Shown in pieces: positions 1 through 9,886 of a stretch of 64,000 nucleotides of DNA. Within the stretch, counting starts at the first letter, position 1, and each line of letters opens with the position of its first letter. This DNA comes from Methylophilus rhizosphaerae. GTDB taxonomy: Bacteria > Pseudomonadota > Gammaproteobacteria > Burkholderiales > Methylophilaceae. The notes under the pieces were generated by a model, which had not been told where the DNA came from, searched no databases, and saw only the letters and a list, made by a program, of their open reading frames with translations. Made by a program: the position numbers and the translations under genes. The stretch lies in NCBI RefSeq assembly GCF_900100975.1, contig NZ_FNFX01000003.1:62001-126000 (forward strand). Direction: 5' to 3'.

Positions 1-1
1 C

Positions 2-529
2 GGTATTGTGGAACTGGAAAATGGCGAGCGGTTACCGGTGGGCTATGCAGACCAGAATGGCCACCCCTATCAATCCATCGGTAAGTTACTGGTAGAGCGG
101 GGTGAAATGCAGGCCAGTGAAGCATCCATGCAGGGTATTAAAAACTGGGGACAGCAGCATCCTGAGCAATTGCAAGGTTTGCTGAATGCCAATCCCAGCT
201 ATGTATTTTTCAAACTGTTACCGGCCGGATTGTCCGGTCCATTGGGCGCACTGGGTGTGCCATTGACAGGGGTGCGCAGTATCGCGGTAGACCCTTTTTA
301 TATCCCGCTTGGTGCACCTGTCTATTTGGCAACTACTTATCCAAACTCGGATAATCCCTTGCAGCAATTGATGGTGGCGCAGGATACCGGGGGGGCGATT
401 AAAGGCGGCGTACGTGCGGATGTCTATTGGGGTGAAGGGGAGTCCGCTGGCAAACTGGCGGGAGCCATGCGTCAGCAGGGGCAATTGTGGGTATGGTTGC
501 CTAAGAATTTCCAGTTGCCACAGCCGTAA
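2..529 (+). CDS. mltA: Membrane-bound lytic murein transglycosylase A, C-terminal part (5' end outside window)
   Basis: The reading frame is open from base 2, so the gene starts upstream and about 175 C-terminal residues are visible. They cover the end of the MltA domain and the 3D domain. The 3D signature is clear: DTGGAIKG, then RADVYWGEG, then a WVWLPK terminus; the aspartates of the DTGG and RAD motifs match the catalytic region of the family. MltA cleaves the beta-1,4 bond between MurNAc and GlcNAc in peptidoglycan to give 1,6-anhydro muropeptides, normally as an outer-membrane lipoprotein (its signal is not visible here). The anhydro products are recycled by AmpD and AnmK, both encoded in this window. 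ubiC starts 5 bases after the stop. Confidence 0.92.
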   Translation, partial: GIVELENGERLPVGYADQNGHPYQSIGKLLVERGEMQASEASMQGIKNWGQQHPEQLQGLLNANPSYVFFKLLPAGLSGPLGALGVPLTGVRSIAVDPFYIPLGAPVYLATTYPNSDNPLQQLMVAQDTGGAIKGGVRADVYWGEGESAGKLAGAMRQQGQLWVWLPKNFQLPQP

Positions 530-534
530 CCAGC

Positions 535-1083
535 ATGCAACGCGTTCGTTTCTGTGATGATGCGGGGTGGCAGCCCAAGCTGACCGGGAAAAATGCGTTG
601 CGATCCTGGTTGCAAGAGCGCGGGTCGCTCACGGCCCGCTTAAAGCGGCAATATGCCGATTTTTCCGTACAACTTGCGCGTGAAGCCTGGCGCAAGCCGC
701 ATCTGGATGAAACACACCTGTTGCGGTTACCCCGGGCAACCCATGCCTGGGTACGTGAGGTGTGGCTGGTCGGTGACGGGCAGCCGCGTGTGTTTGCGCA
801 TAGCGTGATAGCACGTACCGATTTGCGTGGCCCGTGGTATGGCTTGCGCAAGATAGGACGCTTGCCTTTAGGGACCGCATTGTTTGCCAACCCTGAAGTG
901 ACGCGGGGTGTGCTGCATTTTCGCCAGCTCAATGCCTCACATCCTTTGCATAAAGCGTTGTCTGCCAGTTTTCCGGTGTCAAGGCAGCAGCGGCTGTGGG
1001 CACGTCGTTCATTGTTTTGTTTAGGGCGGCATCACTTGCTGGTCACAGAGGTGTTTTTGCCAAGTATGCTGCAACACCCGTAA
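535..1083 (+). CDS. ubiC: Chorismate pyruvate-lyase
   Basis: The 182-residue product matches UbiC in length and pattern: a central WVREVWL strand, the FAHSVI segment, and the LRKIGRLPLG stretch that shapes the active site, followed by a C-terminal LLVTEVFLPSML. UbiC removes pyruvate from chorismate to make 4-hydroxybenzoate, the first committed step of ubiquinone synthesis, in the cytosol. The next gene, ubiA, uses that product, and the two are 25 bases apart on the same strand, so they are probably co-transcribed. The start at base 535 follows the mltA stop almost directly, which suggests translational coupling to it. Confidence 0.93.
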   Translation: MQRVRFCDDAGWQPKLTGKNALRSWLQERGSLTARLKRQYADFSVQLAREAWRKPHLDETHLLRLPRATHAWVREVWLVGDGQPRVFAHSVIARTDLRGPWYGLRKIGRLPLGTALFANPEVTRGVLHFRQLNASHPLHKALSASFPVSRQQRLWARRSLFCLGRHHLLVTEVFLPSMLQHP

Positions 1084-1108
1084 CCATTGTGTTGATAATC
1101 TAAAAAAT

Positions 1109-1981
1109 ATGCCGTCATTCGCTAAATGGAACGCTTATTACCGCCTGACCCGGCTGGATAAGCCGGTAGGTATCTGGCTATTGATGTGGCCTACTTTGTG
1201 GGGTTTGCTGGTTGCCGGGCAAGGTTTTCCTGCCATTACCGTCACCCTGGTGTTTGTGCTGGGTACCATTTTAATGCGTTCAGCCGGTTGCGCCTTGAAT
1301 GATGTTGCGGACCGTCATTGGGATGGCGCGGTCGCACGTACCCGGGCGCGCCCGTTGGCGACGGGTGAAATTTCTGTCAGGGAGGCCTATATCGTCGCCG
1401 GCGTTTTATCCCTGCTGGCGTTTTTGCTGGTGTGCCTGTTGGGCTCGGTGGTGGTGTTATGGTCTTTGCCGGCGTTGTTTCTTGCGGCCAGTTACCCTTA
1501 TACCAAACGTTTTTTTGCGATTCCGCAGGCCTATCTCGGTATTGCGTTTGGCTTTGGGATTCCCATGGCATTCGTGGCCATGCATGGCCACGCACCGGCA
1601 GTGGCATGGTGGTTATTGCTGGCGAATGTCTGCTGGTCCGTGGCTTATGATACGGCTTATGCCATGGTTGACCGTGAAGATGACCTCAAGATCGGTATAC
1701 GCTCTTCGGCCATCACGTTTGGCCGGTTTGAAGTGCTGGCTATCATGCTTTCTTTTGCGGCCATGATGTTAATGCTGGCGAAAGTGGCTGTTGATATTGA
1801 GTTAGGTTGGCCATTCTGGCTCGGCTGGAGTATCGCTATTATGCAACTGGTCCGTCAGTATCAATGGATCAGCACACGCCAGCCAGCGTTATGTTTCAAG
1901 GCGTTCCTGGATAATATCTGGGTGGGTGCCTCCCTGACAACCGGTATGGCGCTGGCGTACTGGTTACGCGGATTTGCGTGA
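1109..1981 (+). CDS. ubiA: 4-hydroxybenzoate octaprenyltransferase
   Basis: The 290-residue integral membrane protein has the usual UbiA length and about eight or nine hydrophobic segments. Both aspartate-rich motifs of the family are visible: NDVADRHWD near residue 65 and YAMVDREDD near residue 190; they bind the prenyl diphosphate through magnesium. The enzyme joins 4-hydroxybenzoate to the octaprenyl chain in the inner membrane, the step after UbiC. The last 18 bases overlap the end of the convergent FimV-like gene on the other strand, so transcripts of the two genes have complementary 3' ends. Confidence 0.95.
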   Translation: MPSFAKWNAYYRLTRLDKPVGIWLLMWPTLWGLLVAGQGFPAITVTLVFVLGTILMRSAGCALNDVADRHWDGAVARTRARPLATGEISVREAYIVAGVLSLLAFLLVCLLGSVVVLWSLPALFLAASYPYTKRFFAIPQAYLGIAFGFGIPMAFVAMHGHAPAVAWWLLLANVCWSVAYDTAYAMVDREDDLKIGIRSSAITFGRFEVLAIMLSFAAMMLMLAKVAVDIELGWPFWLGWSIAIMQLVRQYQWISTRQPALCFKAFLDNIWVGASLTTGMALAYWLRGFA

Positions 1982-3514
1982 GGTAGAAGGTTCGTCCAGC
2001 TCGAACGTGAAGTCTGTCCAGTACTGGAATGGTCCCTGGGTGGCCGGTGCCAGCGTATAGATATCTCCCGACAGTTGTTGCAGTTCACGCAAGTGCTCAC
2101 TCGCGGCGCTGGCGGCAGGGGATGCTTTTGCCGCGGGCGGAGTCGCGGGCAGGTTCTGGGTCTGGCAGGCAATTTCTTTCAGCAGCATCATTTCTTCAAA
2201 TACGCTACGCTCAAATCCCATGCGTGGTACCAGTCGTGTGTTATATACCAGGTCATCAATCAGTGAGATCACTTGTGGCGTGCCCCAGGCTTGCTGCAAG
2301 GCCTTCATGATGCGCGGAAAAGACTCAATTCCCTGCTGTTTGGGGTCAGGATTGCGCTCCACGCTGAGGTTGAAATGTTTGCGGCACTCGCCCGCGACCA
2401 TATCAAATTCTTGCCATTTGTCTTCTTTGGAGAGTAGGTCCAGTAAGTAGAGCCACATCCAGGGAGAGCATTTCGGGTGCTTGGCCAGATGCTCTTTTAA
2501 ATGGTCTATGGCCTGGTTAACGCGACCATGCGTAAACAAGCGCGAAGCATCCTGCATGACCGCATGGGTGGTTTGCTGCGAGCTGACTTTCTGGGGTGCG
2601 CTATTGGTGGTGACTGCATCATCATTGGCATGCAAGGGAACCGCCTGTAGCCTGCTCACCGTAGGGGGCGCCGATGGGTAAGGTGGTTGCGTATGCGGCA
2701 TGGCTGGTGCCGTATGTTTGAAACCATCGGCCTGTTCAGTTGCCGTGGTGGTTCTCACAGCAACAGGTGCGGATTTTCCTTTGGTGATTCCAGCCTTATG
2801 TCTGCTTTTAGCAGATTTAGGCGCTGCTGCATGGCGGCGTAGCCAGTCGGCAAAGAAATAGCCACTGGCGATCAGTGCCAAACCAAACACCAGTACCAGT
2901 GTACGCAGCAAATGATTTTCGTTTTGCAGCTGGATCAGTTGATGCTTTAGTGTTACCAGTATATTGGCTTGTGCAAGATTGCTGGCGTATAAGGCGTCCG
3001 ATTTAGTCTTTAATTGTTTGAAATCCTGTTGCAATACATCAATCTGTTGCTGCAAAGTGGTGTAGGCATCCACCGGGATATCGGAGGTAGTGACAGCTTC
3101 AGCAGACGCCTCTGTTTCTGCAAGAGGCTGGAGCGGATTCAATGCTGGTGCAACTGGCGGTAGCGGAATGGAAACCAGGTTGTCCGGCTGGATGGTGAAA
3201 GTTTGGCTGTTGTGCTGGCAGCGATCCGTCAGGGTGGCGGTCACGGGGGCGGTGATCGCGTTGCTGGACCATAGCATCAGCGCCCCCTGGCGGTTGCCCA
3301 GGGTTGTGTATTCCAGGTGTATGGGCTCGGATGTTGCTGCTTGTTGCAGTACAAAGCAGTCTATGTTGGTATCCGGATGCGCGTCCTGAATCGCGAACTG
3401 GGCTACCAATGGCTGTCCTGGCGCAGATTCAATGTCGAGCGCGCTGATTTCGATGGCATGCAGTGAAGGCGGTAACACAAGAAGAAATAGCAGGATCAAC
3501 CGCCACCAGATCAT
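1964..3514 (-). CDS. FimV-like envelope protein with signal peptide and coiled coil
   Basis: I start the gene at base 3514, giving about 516 residues, because the product then begins with a clean signal peptide (WWRLILLFLLVLPPSLHA). An ATG 48 bases upstream (3562) is also possible. After the signal come a beta-rich domain resembling the FimV N-terminus (EISALDIESAPGQPL), a coiled coil around residue 160-200, a single membrane helix near residue 220 (LLRTLVLVFGLALIASGYFF), a basic and proline-rich linker, and a C-terminal helical repeat region. FimV-type proteins organise type IV pili and cell poles. The family assignment is moderate: the layout fits, but I see no LysM motif. A lone gene, convergent with ubiA. 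Confidence 0.55.
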   Translation of the reverse strand: MIWWRLILLFLLVLPPSLHAIEISALDIESAPGQPLVAQFAIQDAHPDTNIDCFVLQQAATSEPIHLEYTTLGNRQGALMLWSSNAITAPVTATLTDRCQHNSQTFTIQPDNLVSIPLPPVAPALNPLQPLAETEASAEAVTTSDIPVDAYTTLQQQIDVLQQDFKQLKTKSDALYASNLAQANILVTLKHQLIQLQNENHLLRTLVLVFGLALIASGYFFADWLRRHAAAPKSAKSRHKAGITKGKSAPVAVRTTTATEQADGFKHTAPAMPHTQPPYPSAPPTVSRLQAVPLHANDDAVTTNSAPQKVSSQQTTHAVMQDASRLFTHGRVNQAIDHLKEHLAKHPKCSPWMWLYLLDLLSKEDKWQEFDMVAGECRKHFNLSVERNPDPKQQGIESFPRIMKALQQAWGTPQVISLIDDLVYNTRLVPRMGFERSVFEEMMLLKEIACQTQNLPATPPAAKASPAASAASEHLRELQQLSGDIYTLAPATQGPFQYWTDFTFELDEPSTSRKSA

Positions 3515-3776
3515 GGTGGCGATGCGTGAAAGCCCTTTACGCCTGTGTATGCTGAAAAGCATGATGCAGATAAATGTTCAGTTAAAACGTGCGCAGAAAA
3601 CGAATGAATGCGTTAATATATCACCTGATCGTTTTGAATTTCCTGATTATTTAGGGAATTTCCCATAAAAACGTGTTTATTTCTAATAAGTTGCATAATT
3701 CACTTAAAGAAATAGATGCGATCAGTGGTCACGATAAAGATTGCATCACAATAGATGCATTTCCCGGAATAAGTCG

Positions 3777-3806
3777 TTGACAAGCTTTCTCAAGCTGGCA
3801 TATAAT
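3777..3806 (+). promoter_or_regulatory. Sigma-70 promoter of rplM-rpsI
   Basis: A perfect -35 (TTGACA, 3777-3782) and a perfect -10 (TATAAT, 3801-3806) are separated by 18 bases, about 40 bases upstream of the rplM start. A near-consensus promoter suits a highly expressed ribosomal protein operon. Confidence 0.85.
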
Positions 3807-3847
3807 CCGCCCTCTTAATTTATACGCTATGACTCGGTAGTTATAAA

Positions 3848-4276
3848 ATGAAAACATTTTCAGCAAAATCGCATGAAGTACAACGTGATTGGTTCGTGAT
3901 CGACGCCACCGATTTGGTGTTGGGTCGTTTGGCCAGCGCTATTGCCCATCGCCTGCGTGGTAAGCATAAAGCTATTTACACGCCACACGTGGACACAGGT
4001 GATTACATCGTTGTCATCAATGCAGACAAAATTAAAGTAACCGGTAACAAGGCTGGCGACAAACTGTACCACCGTCACTCCGGTTATCCAGGTGGTATCA
4101 CCACCACTTCATTCTCCAAAATGCAGGATCGTTTCCCAGGTCGCGCATTGGAAAAAGCGGTCAAAGGCATGTTGCCAAAAGGTCCTTTGGGCTATGCCAT
4201 GATCAAGAAAATGAAAGTGTATGCCGGTGACAAGCACGAGCACATTGCTCAGCAACCGCAACCATTAACCATCTAA
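3848..4276 (+). CDS. rplM: 50S ribosomal protein L13
   Basis: The 142-residue product has the bacterial L13 length and its landmarks: an N-terminal KTFSAK, the VLGRLAS segment, [25 protein letters not shown] and an ending with AGDKHEH(I)AQQP. L13 is an early assembly protein of the large subunit. It is followed 24 bases later by rpsI, the invariant bacterial pair, and shares the promoter at 3777-3806. Confidence 0.98.
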   Translation: MKTFSAKSHEVQRDWFVIDATDLVLGRLASAIAHRLRGKHKAIYTPHVDTGDYIVVINADKIKVTGNKAGDKLYHRHSGYPGGITTTSFSKMQDRFPGRALEKAVKGMLPKGPLGYAMIKKMKVYAGDKHEHIAQQPQPLTI

Positions 4277-4300
4277 TATATCAGACGATTAGGATAAAGC

Positions 4301-4693
4301 ATGATCGGTAAATACAACTATGGCACAGGCCGCCGCAAAAGCTCAGTGGCTCGCGTGTTCATTAAATCCGGTAGCGGCAACATCGTAGTGAACGACAAGC
4401 CAGCTGACGTTTATTTCTCACGCGAAACTTCCCGCATGATTTTGCGTCAACCACTGGAATTGACTAACAACACAGCGACTTTTGACATTCTGGTCAATGT
4501 GCATGGTGGTGGTGAATCCGGTCAGGCAGGTGCTGTACGTCACGGTATTACCCGTGCCCTGATTGACTACGATGCGGCATTGAAGAGCGCATTGTCTCAC
4601 GCTGGTTTCGTGACACGTGATGCACGTGAAGTGGAACGTAAAAAAGTCGGTCTGCGCAAAGCGCGTCGCCGCAAGCAGTTCTCCAAACGTTAA
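4301..4693 (+). CDS. rpsI: 30S ribosomal protein S9
   Basis: The 130-residue product is S9: an N-terminal [13 protein letters not shown] motif, a central [12 protein letters not shown](V)RHGI segment and the basic C-terminal tail [11 protein letters not shown] that reaches the tRNA anticodon loop in the P site. Second gene of the rplM operon, closed by an intrinsic terminator at 4724-4750. A Shine-Dalgarno-like AGGA lies just upstream of the start. Confidence 0.98.
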   Translation: MIGKYNYGTGRRKSSVARVFIKSGSGNIVVNDKPADVYFSRETSRMILRQPLELTNNTATFDILVNVHGGGESGQAGAVRHGITRALIDYDAALKSALSHAGFVTRDAREVERKKVGLRKARRRKQFSKR

Positions 4694-4723
4694 TTTTTAC
4701 GTTTACACCAAGAGAGTTGTGCA

Positions 4724-4750
4724 AAAAAGGTCGCGTTGGCGGCCTTTTTC
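4724..4750 (+). terminator. Intrinsic terminator after rpsI
   Basis: A GC-rich stem (GGTCGC/GCGGCC with one G-U pair and a four-base loop) is flanked by an A-run and followed by a T-run, 30 bases after the rpsI stop. Confidence 0.8.
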
Positions 4751-4812
4751 ATTTATTGTTTTACTTTTGTATACATTGGTCACAATGTGATCGTTAGTCT
4801 GGTTTAAGGTTT

Positions 4813-5859
4813 ATGGAAAAAATCAAAGTCGGCATTGTTGGCGGCACCGGCTATACCGGTGTGGAGCTATTGCGCCTGTTGGCGCCTCACCCATATGTCA
4901 AGCTGCAGGTGATTACTTCACGTGGTGAGGCGGGTTTGCCCGTGTCCGATATGTTCCCCAGCCTGCGTGGTGTGGTTGACCTGGTATTTAGCGATCCGGC
5001 GACTGTCGATTTAACCCAATGCGATGTGGTGTTCTTTGCAACGCCACACGGTGTGGCCATGAGCCAGGCACCGGTACTGGTGGCAGCCGGTGTGAAAGTG
5101 ATTGATCTGGCGGCCGACTTCCGTTTGCAGGATGTAGCCGTGTTTGAGAAGTGGTACAAGTTGCCGCATAGCTGTACAGATATCCTGAAGCAGGCAGTTT
5201 ATGGGTTGCCAGAGTTGTATGCCGATAACGTTGCCAGCGCGCAAGTGATTGGCAACCCTGGCTGCTATCCCACAACAGTGCTCCTGGGGCTGGCCCCCTT
5301 GTTGGAGAATGACTGGATTGACTATTCGGTGCCCATCATTGCCGATGCCAAATCTGGCGTTTCAGGGGCAGGCAGGAAAGCGGAGGTCAGTACCTTGTTT
5401 TCCGAAGCCAGCGATAACCTTAAGGCATACAGTGTGGCAGGACACAGACATCAGCCGGAAATTCTGGCACAGTTGAAGAAACTCTCTGGTAATGAGGCGG
5501 TCAATCTGATCTTTGTGCCGCATCTGGTCCCTATGATCCGTGGCATGCTGACGACTTTGCATGTGAAATTGAATGCAGAGGGGCAACAACAGTCTTTACA
5601 GCAAGTTTATGAGCAGCGGTATCATAAAGAACTGTTTGTTGATGTGATGCCTGCGGGTGCATTACCGGAAACGCGGTCAGTGCGTGGTTCCAATTGCTTG
5701 CGTATGGCTATCTATCCGCAGACAGAGGGATATGTCACCATCGTTGTGGTACAGGATAACCTGGTCAAAGGCGCTTCTGGTCAGGCAGTGCAGAATATGA
5801 ATTTGATGTTTGGTCTGGAAGCGGATACCGGTTTGCAAGTATTACCGTTGTTGCCATAA
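4813..5859 (+). CDS. argC: N-acetyl-gamma-glutamyl-phosphate reductase
   Basis: The 348-residue product is a full-length type 1 ArgC. The N-terminal Rossmann motif [17 protein letters not shown] is at residues 7-23; the catalytic cysteine sits in NPGCYPTT near residue 155; and the histidine motif VAGHRHQPE is near residue 214. It reduces N-acetylglutamyl phosphate to the semialdehyde with NADPH, the third step of arginine synthesis. The stop codon overlaps the next start (TAATG), so the downstream coiled-coil gene is probably translated with it. Confidence 0.96.
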   Translation: MEKIKVGIVGGTGYTGVELLRLLAPHPYVKLQVITSRGEAGLPVSDMFPSLRGVVDLVFSDPATVDLTQCDVVFFATPHGVAMSQAPVLVAAGVKVIDLAADFRLQDVAVFEKWYKLPHSCTDILKQAVYGLPELYADNVASAQVIGNPGCYPTTVLLGLAPLLENDWIDYSVPIIADAKSGVSGAGRKAEVSTLFSEASDNLKAYSVAGHRHQPEILAQLKKLSGNEAVNLIFVPHLVPMIRGMLTTLHVKLNAEGQQQSLQQVYEQRYHKELFVDVMPAGALPETRSVRGSNCLRMAIYPQTEGYVTIVVVQDNLVKGASGQAVQNMNLMFGLEADTGLQVLPLLP

Positions 5860-6221
5860 TGATAAGACCGATACGCAGACGACTGAGGAACCATTTCGGG
5901 TTAACGGCTAAGCAGGTTGCAGTGCGCTCCCACCGCCCGTGGTATTTTCAGAGTATCCTGGCGGTCTCCTACGTGTTGATCGGGTTTGCCCTGGCGTATT
6001 GGGTACTCCATGATGACAATAGTGAGTATGTTCGCCAGCGTTTGCAGCAAGTAACTGCGGAAAATATCGAGTTACAGAAAAAACTGATTGCTTCCCAGCG
6101 TGAATTGCAGGTGGAGTTGGCAACAAGCAACAACCTAACCAAGACATTAACCGCCCAGCAAGATGAAAACATCAAATTGAAAGAGGAATTGGTGTTTTAC
6201 AAAAAAATAACCAAGCGCTAG
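5859..6221 (+). CDS. Small membrane-anchored coiled-coil protein (DUF6776-like)
   Basis: The 120-residue product has a basic N-terminus, one membrane helix at about residues 32-50 (SILAVSYVLIGFALAYWVL) and then a long heptad-rich coiled coil to the end. This places a coiled coil in the periplasm anchored to the inner membrane. It sits between argC (start overlapping its stop) and bactofilin, a position conserved in many Betaproteobacteria, where this type of protein is annotated as uncharacterised. A role with the neighbouring bactofilin in a scaffold is only an inference from context. Confidence 0.7.
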   Translation: MIRPIRRRLRNHFGLTAKQVAVRSHRPWYFQSILAVSYVLIGFALAYWVLHDDNSEYVRQRLQQVTAENIELQKKLIASQRELQVELATSNNLTKTLTAQQDENIKLKEELVFYKKITKR

Positions 6222-6289
6222 GTTTGCGCATAATATGGCGGGTGGCAGGTAGTCGCCGGCATTCAAGTTAATTCGGAACAGGAAGTCTC

Positions 6290-6685
6290 ATGTTTTTCAA
6301 AAAAAGCGTTCAAATCGACAGCCATATTGATACTTTGGTCGGCCACGAAACACAAATCCAGGGCAATATGCATTTTGCCGGTGGCTTGCGGGTAGACGGC
6401 CAGATTGCAGGCAATGTGATTGAAAAACGTGAACATCCGAGTACACTGATTATCAGTGAAAACGGGGCGGTTACCGGTGCGGTAGAGGCATCGAAAATTG
6501 TGCTGAATGGTGTGATACGCGGGCCGGTCAAATCTTCTGTCTTTATTGAGTTGCAAAGCAAGGCCAGGATTGAGGGTGATTTGTATTACAAGTCGCTGGA
6601 GATGCATACCGGGGCCGTAATCGAAGGTAAGCTGGTTTATTTAGGCGAGCAGCCAGCTGAAGTTGCGATGCCCGATGAGGCTTGA
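6290..6685 (+). CDS. Bactofilin (polymer-forming cytoskeletal protein)
   Basis: The 131-residue product has the short bactofilin plan: a disordered N-terminus and a right-handed beta-helix of repeated strands (LRVDGQIAGNV, ENGAVTGAVEA, LNGVIRGPV, RIEGDLYYKSLEM, AVIEGKLVY), with glycine-valine turns at regular spacing. Bactofilins assemble into filaments without nucleotide and position cell-wall enzymes. The start is preceded by an AGGAAG Shine-Dalgarno. It lies between the coiled-coil protein and erpA. Confidence 0.92.
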   Translation: MFFKKSVQIDSHIDTLVGHETQIQGNMHFAGGLRVDGQIAGNVIEKREHPSTLIISENGAVTGAVEASKIVLNGVIRGPVKSSVFIELQSKARIEGDLYYKSLEMHTGAVIEGKLVYLGEQPAEVAMPDEA

Positions 6686-6734
6686 AATATCGTATTTCAT
6701 CGCCATATTGTGTTTAAGAATTTGATAGGAGTCT

Positions 6735-7097
6735 ATGATGACCGCAGAAGCCGCTGTAATGGAAATACCAGCCCCGTTAGTATTTACGGATAATGCTGCC
6801 AAGAAAGTAAAAGAACTGATTGATGAAGAGGGTACACCTGACCTGAAATTACGTGTGTTTGTCAGTGGTGGCGGATGCTCGGGCTTTCAGTATGGGTTTA
6901 CCTTTGAAGAAGAGGTCAATGATGATGATACGCAAGTCGATAAAGACGGCGTAACCTTGCTGATTGACCCGATGAGCTTGCAATACCTGATGGGTGCGGA
7001 AATTGATTACACCGATAGCCTGCAGGGCTCGCAGTTTGTGATTCGCAACCCGAATGCCAGTACGACTTGCGGCTGCGGAAGCTCGTTCTCGGTTTAA
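6735..7097 (+). CDS. erpA: Iron-sulfur cluster insertion protein ErpA
   Basis: The 120-residue A-type carrier has all three ligand cysteines: one in GGGCSGFQY near residue 50 and two in the C-terminal CGCGSSFSV. The acidic middle segment and the [12 protein letters not shown] motif favour ErpA over IscA. It delivers iron-sulfur clusters to apoproteins in the cytosol. An AGGAG Shine-Dalgarno precedes the first ATG; a second ATG follows directly, so the start may shift by one codon. A perfect terminator follows at 7120-7150. Confidence 0.93.
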   Translation: MMTAEAAVMEIPAPLVFTDNAAKKVKELIDEEGTPDLKLRVFVSGGGCSGFQYGFTFEEEVNDDDTQVDKDGVTLLIDPMSLQYLMGAEIDYTDSLQGSQFVIRNPNASTTCGCGSSFSV

Positions 7098-7119
7098 TTT
7101 TTTTGAGTACGCAATAAAC

Positions 7120-7150
7120 AAAACGCCGGAAATTCCGGCGTTTTGTTTTT
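7120..7150. terminator. Bidirectional terminator between erpA and gltA
   Basis: A near-perfect inverted repeat (AAAACGCCGGAA against TTCCGGCGTTTT) ends in a T-run on the plus strand and has an A-run on the other side, so it can serve both erpA and the convergent gltA. Confidence 0.88.
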
Positions 7151-7163
7151 TAAGGCATCAGGA

Positions 7164-8453
7164 TTAGCGTTGATGCAGTGGCACAAACTCCCTGCGTTCC
7201 GGGCCCAGATACAACTGGCGTGGACGACCAATTTTCTGTTCAGTATCTGCATTCATCTCGGACCATTGTGAAATCCAGCCTGCGGTGCGTGCGAGTGCAA
7301 AAATGGCCGTAAACATGGAGTTAGGGATGCCCATCGCGCGCATGACGATGCCGCTGTAGAAATCGACGTTTGGATACAGTTTGCGTGAAACAAAATAGTC
7401 ATCTTCCAGCGCAATCTTTTCCAGTTGCATGGCAAGTTTAAACATGGGGTCATCATGCAGGCCCAGCTCATTTAATACTTCATGGCAGGTTTTGCGCATG
7501 ATGGAGGCGCGAGGGTCCATATTGCGATAGACGCGATGCCCGAATCCCATCAGGCGGAAACTATCCGTTTTGTCTTTGGCGCGGTTGATAAACTCGCCAA
7601 TACGGCTGATGTCGCCGATTTCTTCCAGCATGTTGAGCGTTGCTTCATTGGCGCCACCATGAGATGGACCCCACAATGACGCGATGCCGGCCGCAATGCA
7701 GGCAAACGGATTGGCACCGCTGGAACCTACCAGGCGCACGGTGGAGGTGGACGCATTTTGCTCGTGGTCGGCATGCAGGATCAATATCCGTTCAAAGGCT
7801 TTGGCCAGGATTGGGTTGGGCTCGTAGTCTTCACAAGGGGTGGCAAACATCATGTGCATGAAGTTTTCTGCATAGCCCAGTTTGTTTTTGGGTTGTATAA
7901 ACGGCTGCCCCACATTGTATTTATAACTCCAGGCCGCGACTGTTGGCACCTTGGCCAGTAAGCGCATGGCAGCCACTTGGCGCGATTCCGGATTATTCAC
8001 GTCATTGTTATCTGGGTAAAATGCGGCCATAGCGCCTATCACGGCGATCATGACCGCCATGGGGTGTGCATCGCGGCGGAAGCCACGGAATACATCAGCC
8101 ATCTGATCGTGCAGCATGGTGTGCTGACGAATGGCACTGGTGAATGCCTCGCGCTGGTTGTGGTCTGGCAACTCACCATGCAACAGCAGGTGTGAGACTT
8201 CCAGGAAATCGCAATTCTCTGCCAGTTGCTCAATCGGGTAGCCGCGATAGTAAAGCAGGCCCTCTTCGCCATCAATAAAGGTAATGGCCGAATTGCACGC
8301 AGCGGTCGACATGAAGCCGGGGTCGTAAGTGAAGTATCCATACTTGCCAAGATTGCGAATATCAATCACATCGGTGCCCAGAGAGCCTTTTAGAATCGGC
8401 AGCTCAATTGATGCATTATCGTCATCAAAAGTAATGGTCGCTTTGGTAGACAT
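7164..8453 (-). CDS. gltA: Citrate synthase
   Basis: The product from the ATG at 8453 is 429 residues, the size of the hexameric type II citrate synthases. It begins with a small N-terminal beta domain ([20 protein letters not shown]). The catalytic histidine lies in [10 protein letters not shown], the second in GFGHRVYRN, and the aspartate in [13 protein letters not shown]. It condenses oxaloacetate with acetyl-CoA. An upstream in-frame extension of 19 residues to 8510 overlaps the likely -10 (TATAAT on the minus strand, 8500-8505) and is rejected. Its position between erpA and anmK departs from the usual order. Confidence 0.96.
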   Translation of the reverse strand: MSTKATITFDDDNASIELPILKGSLGTDVIDIRNLGKYGYFTYDPGFMSTAACNSAITFIDGEEGLLYYRGYPIEQLAENCDFLEVSHLLLHGELPDHNQREAFTSAIRQHTMLHDQMADVFRGFRRDAHPMAVMIAVIGAMAAFYPDNNDVNNPESRQVAAMRLLAKVPTVAAWSYKYNVGQPFIQPKNKLGYAENFMHMMFATPCEDYEPNPILAKAFERILILHADHEQNASTSTVRLVGSSGANPFACIAAGIASLWGPSHGGANEATLNMLEEIGDISRIGEFINRAKDKTDSFRLMGFGHRVYRNMDPRASIMRKTCHEVLNELGLHDDPMFKLAMQLEKIALEDDYFVSRKLYPNVDFYSGIVMRAMGIPNSMFTAIFALARTAGWISQWSEMNADTEQKIGRPRQLYLGPERREFVPLHQR

Positions 8454-8640
8454 AACGTACTCTGTTTTTTTATCTAGGTTTTTATCTAAGGTTGAATAAA
8501 TTATACGCAATCAACTCTGAATATGTGCGATTACCGAGGTATGCGCGCGGAAAAGTTAGAAAACATACTGAACAACGGTATCTGTTTCAGGCCATGATAC
8601 GGCACCATTGTATTGTTTTTATGAATCACGCCAGCCGTGG

Positions 8641-9768
8641 TTACTTCGGGTAAATCGCTCCTAATATCCTGTGATCCTGCGCGCCCGTGACAGCGGGAAT
8701 ATTGCCAGGCAGGCCATCTATCGTGCGTTGTGCCAGCCAGGCAAATGCCACCGCTTCTACCCAATCCACACCGACTCCCAATGCATCAGTCAATTGCACC
8801 GGGCAGGCGCATCGTTGCCGGAGATCTGACAACAGCAACTGGTTATGTGCACCACCGCCGCATACGTAAACTTCCTCCACATCAGCGCAATACCGTGTCA
8901 CCGCATCGGCAATCGATTGGGCTGTCAATGCCACCAAGGTGCGTGCGATATTGACCGGTGTATCATTAAATGGATGCAGGTACCTTGCTAACCATGCTGA
9001 ATTAAACAGATCCCTGCCTGTGCTTTTCGGTGGCGGCAACGAAAAGTAAGGGTCGGATAACAGCGATTGCAACAAGGCAGTATTCACTTCGCCGCTGGCT
9101 GCCCAGGCGCCACCGGCATCATATGTTTGCCCGGTATGCTGTTGCGTCCAGGCATCCATTAACAGATTACCTGGCCCGGAATCAAAGCCGGCTATTGTAC
9201 CATGCCGTGGTAAATCGCTCAGATTGGCAATGCCACCGATATTGATAATGACGCGATGTTGGTCCGGGCTGGCGAAGACCGCCTGATGAAATGCAGGTAC
9301 CAATGGGGCGCCCTGGCCGCCAGCAGCAATATCCCGGCTACGGAAATCACCGATGACGGTAATACCTGTCAACTCGGCCAGGCGGGCGTGGTTGCCCAGT
9401 TGCAGCGTGTAAGCCTGGCCATTTGCCAGCTCGGGGCAATGACGTATGGTCTGGCCATGGCAGCCAATCGCGGTGATGCTGCCTGCGGCAAGTGCATATT
9501 TATCCAGTAATTGATGCACAGCGCTGGCATATAAGTCTGCCAGTGTATTGGCCATGATGGCGGCATCATGCAACTCATTGTGTGCTGGCGTATGCAGGGC
9601 CAGCAGTGTTTGCCGCACGCTGTCGGGGTATGGCAAAAAATGTTGGCCGGTCTGTGTGCAGGTTTCCCCTGACTGTGAAACCACAACGGCATCGACACCA
9701 TCCAGGCTGGTACCGGACATCAGGCCAATAAACAGGCGAGTGGATGAGGAGGTGGTCGAAGCAGACAT
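8641..9768 (-). CDS. anmK: Anhydro-N-acetylmuramic acid kinase
   Basis: Starting at the ATG at 9768, the product is 375 residues, the family length. The phosphate-binding motif LFIGLMSGTSLDGVD opens the protein; GCHGQTIRH, GDFRSRDIAAGGQGAPLVP and CGGGAHNQ are further family signatures of this ASKHA-fold kinase. It phosphorylates and opens 1,6-anhydro-MurNAc to MurNAc-6-phosphate in cell-wall recycling, after MltA-type enzymes and AmpD. A much longer frame reaches 10227, but it runs antisense through tyrS and is not real. A second ATG at 9786 would add six residues. Confidence 0.95.
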   Translation of the reverse strand: MSASTTSSSTRLFIGLMSGTSLDGVDAVVVSQSGETCTQTGQHFLPYPDSVRQTLLALHTPAHNELHDAAIMANTLADLYASAVHQLLDKYALAAGSITAIGCHGQTIRHCPELANGQAYTLQLGNHARLAELTGITVIGDFRSRDIAAGGQGAPLVPAFHQAVFASPDQHRVIINIGGIANLSDLPRHGTIAGFDSGPGNLLMDAWTQQHTGQTYDAGGAWAASGEVNTALLQSLLSDPYFSLPPPKSTGRDLFNSAWLARYLHPFNDTPVNIARTLVALTAQSIADAVTRYCADVEEVYVCGGGAHNQLLLSDLRQRCACPVQLTDALGVGVDWVEAVAFAWLAQRTIDGLPGNIPAVTGAQDHRILGAIYPK

Positions 9769-9886
9769 AAGGCGTAAGTGTATCATCGCTCTTGCCCCGC
9801 TTACAGAAAAGCCTGGGATTACGTTAAAATAGCAGCTTTTATTTTGTTCACGATGTACAGGGGAACTGTGCATCAGAAAACCGTTT

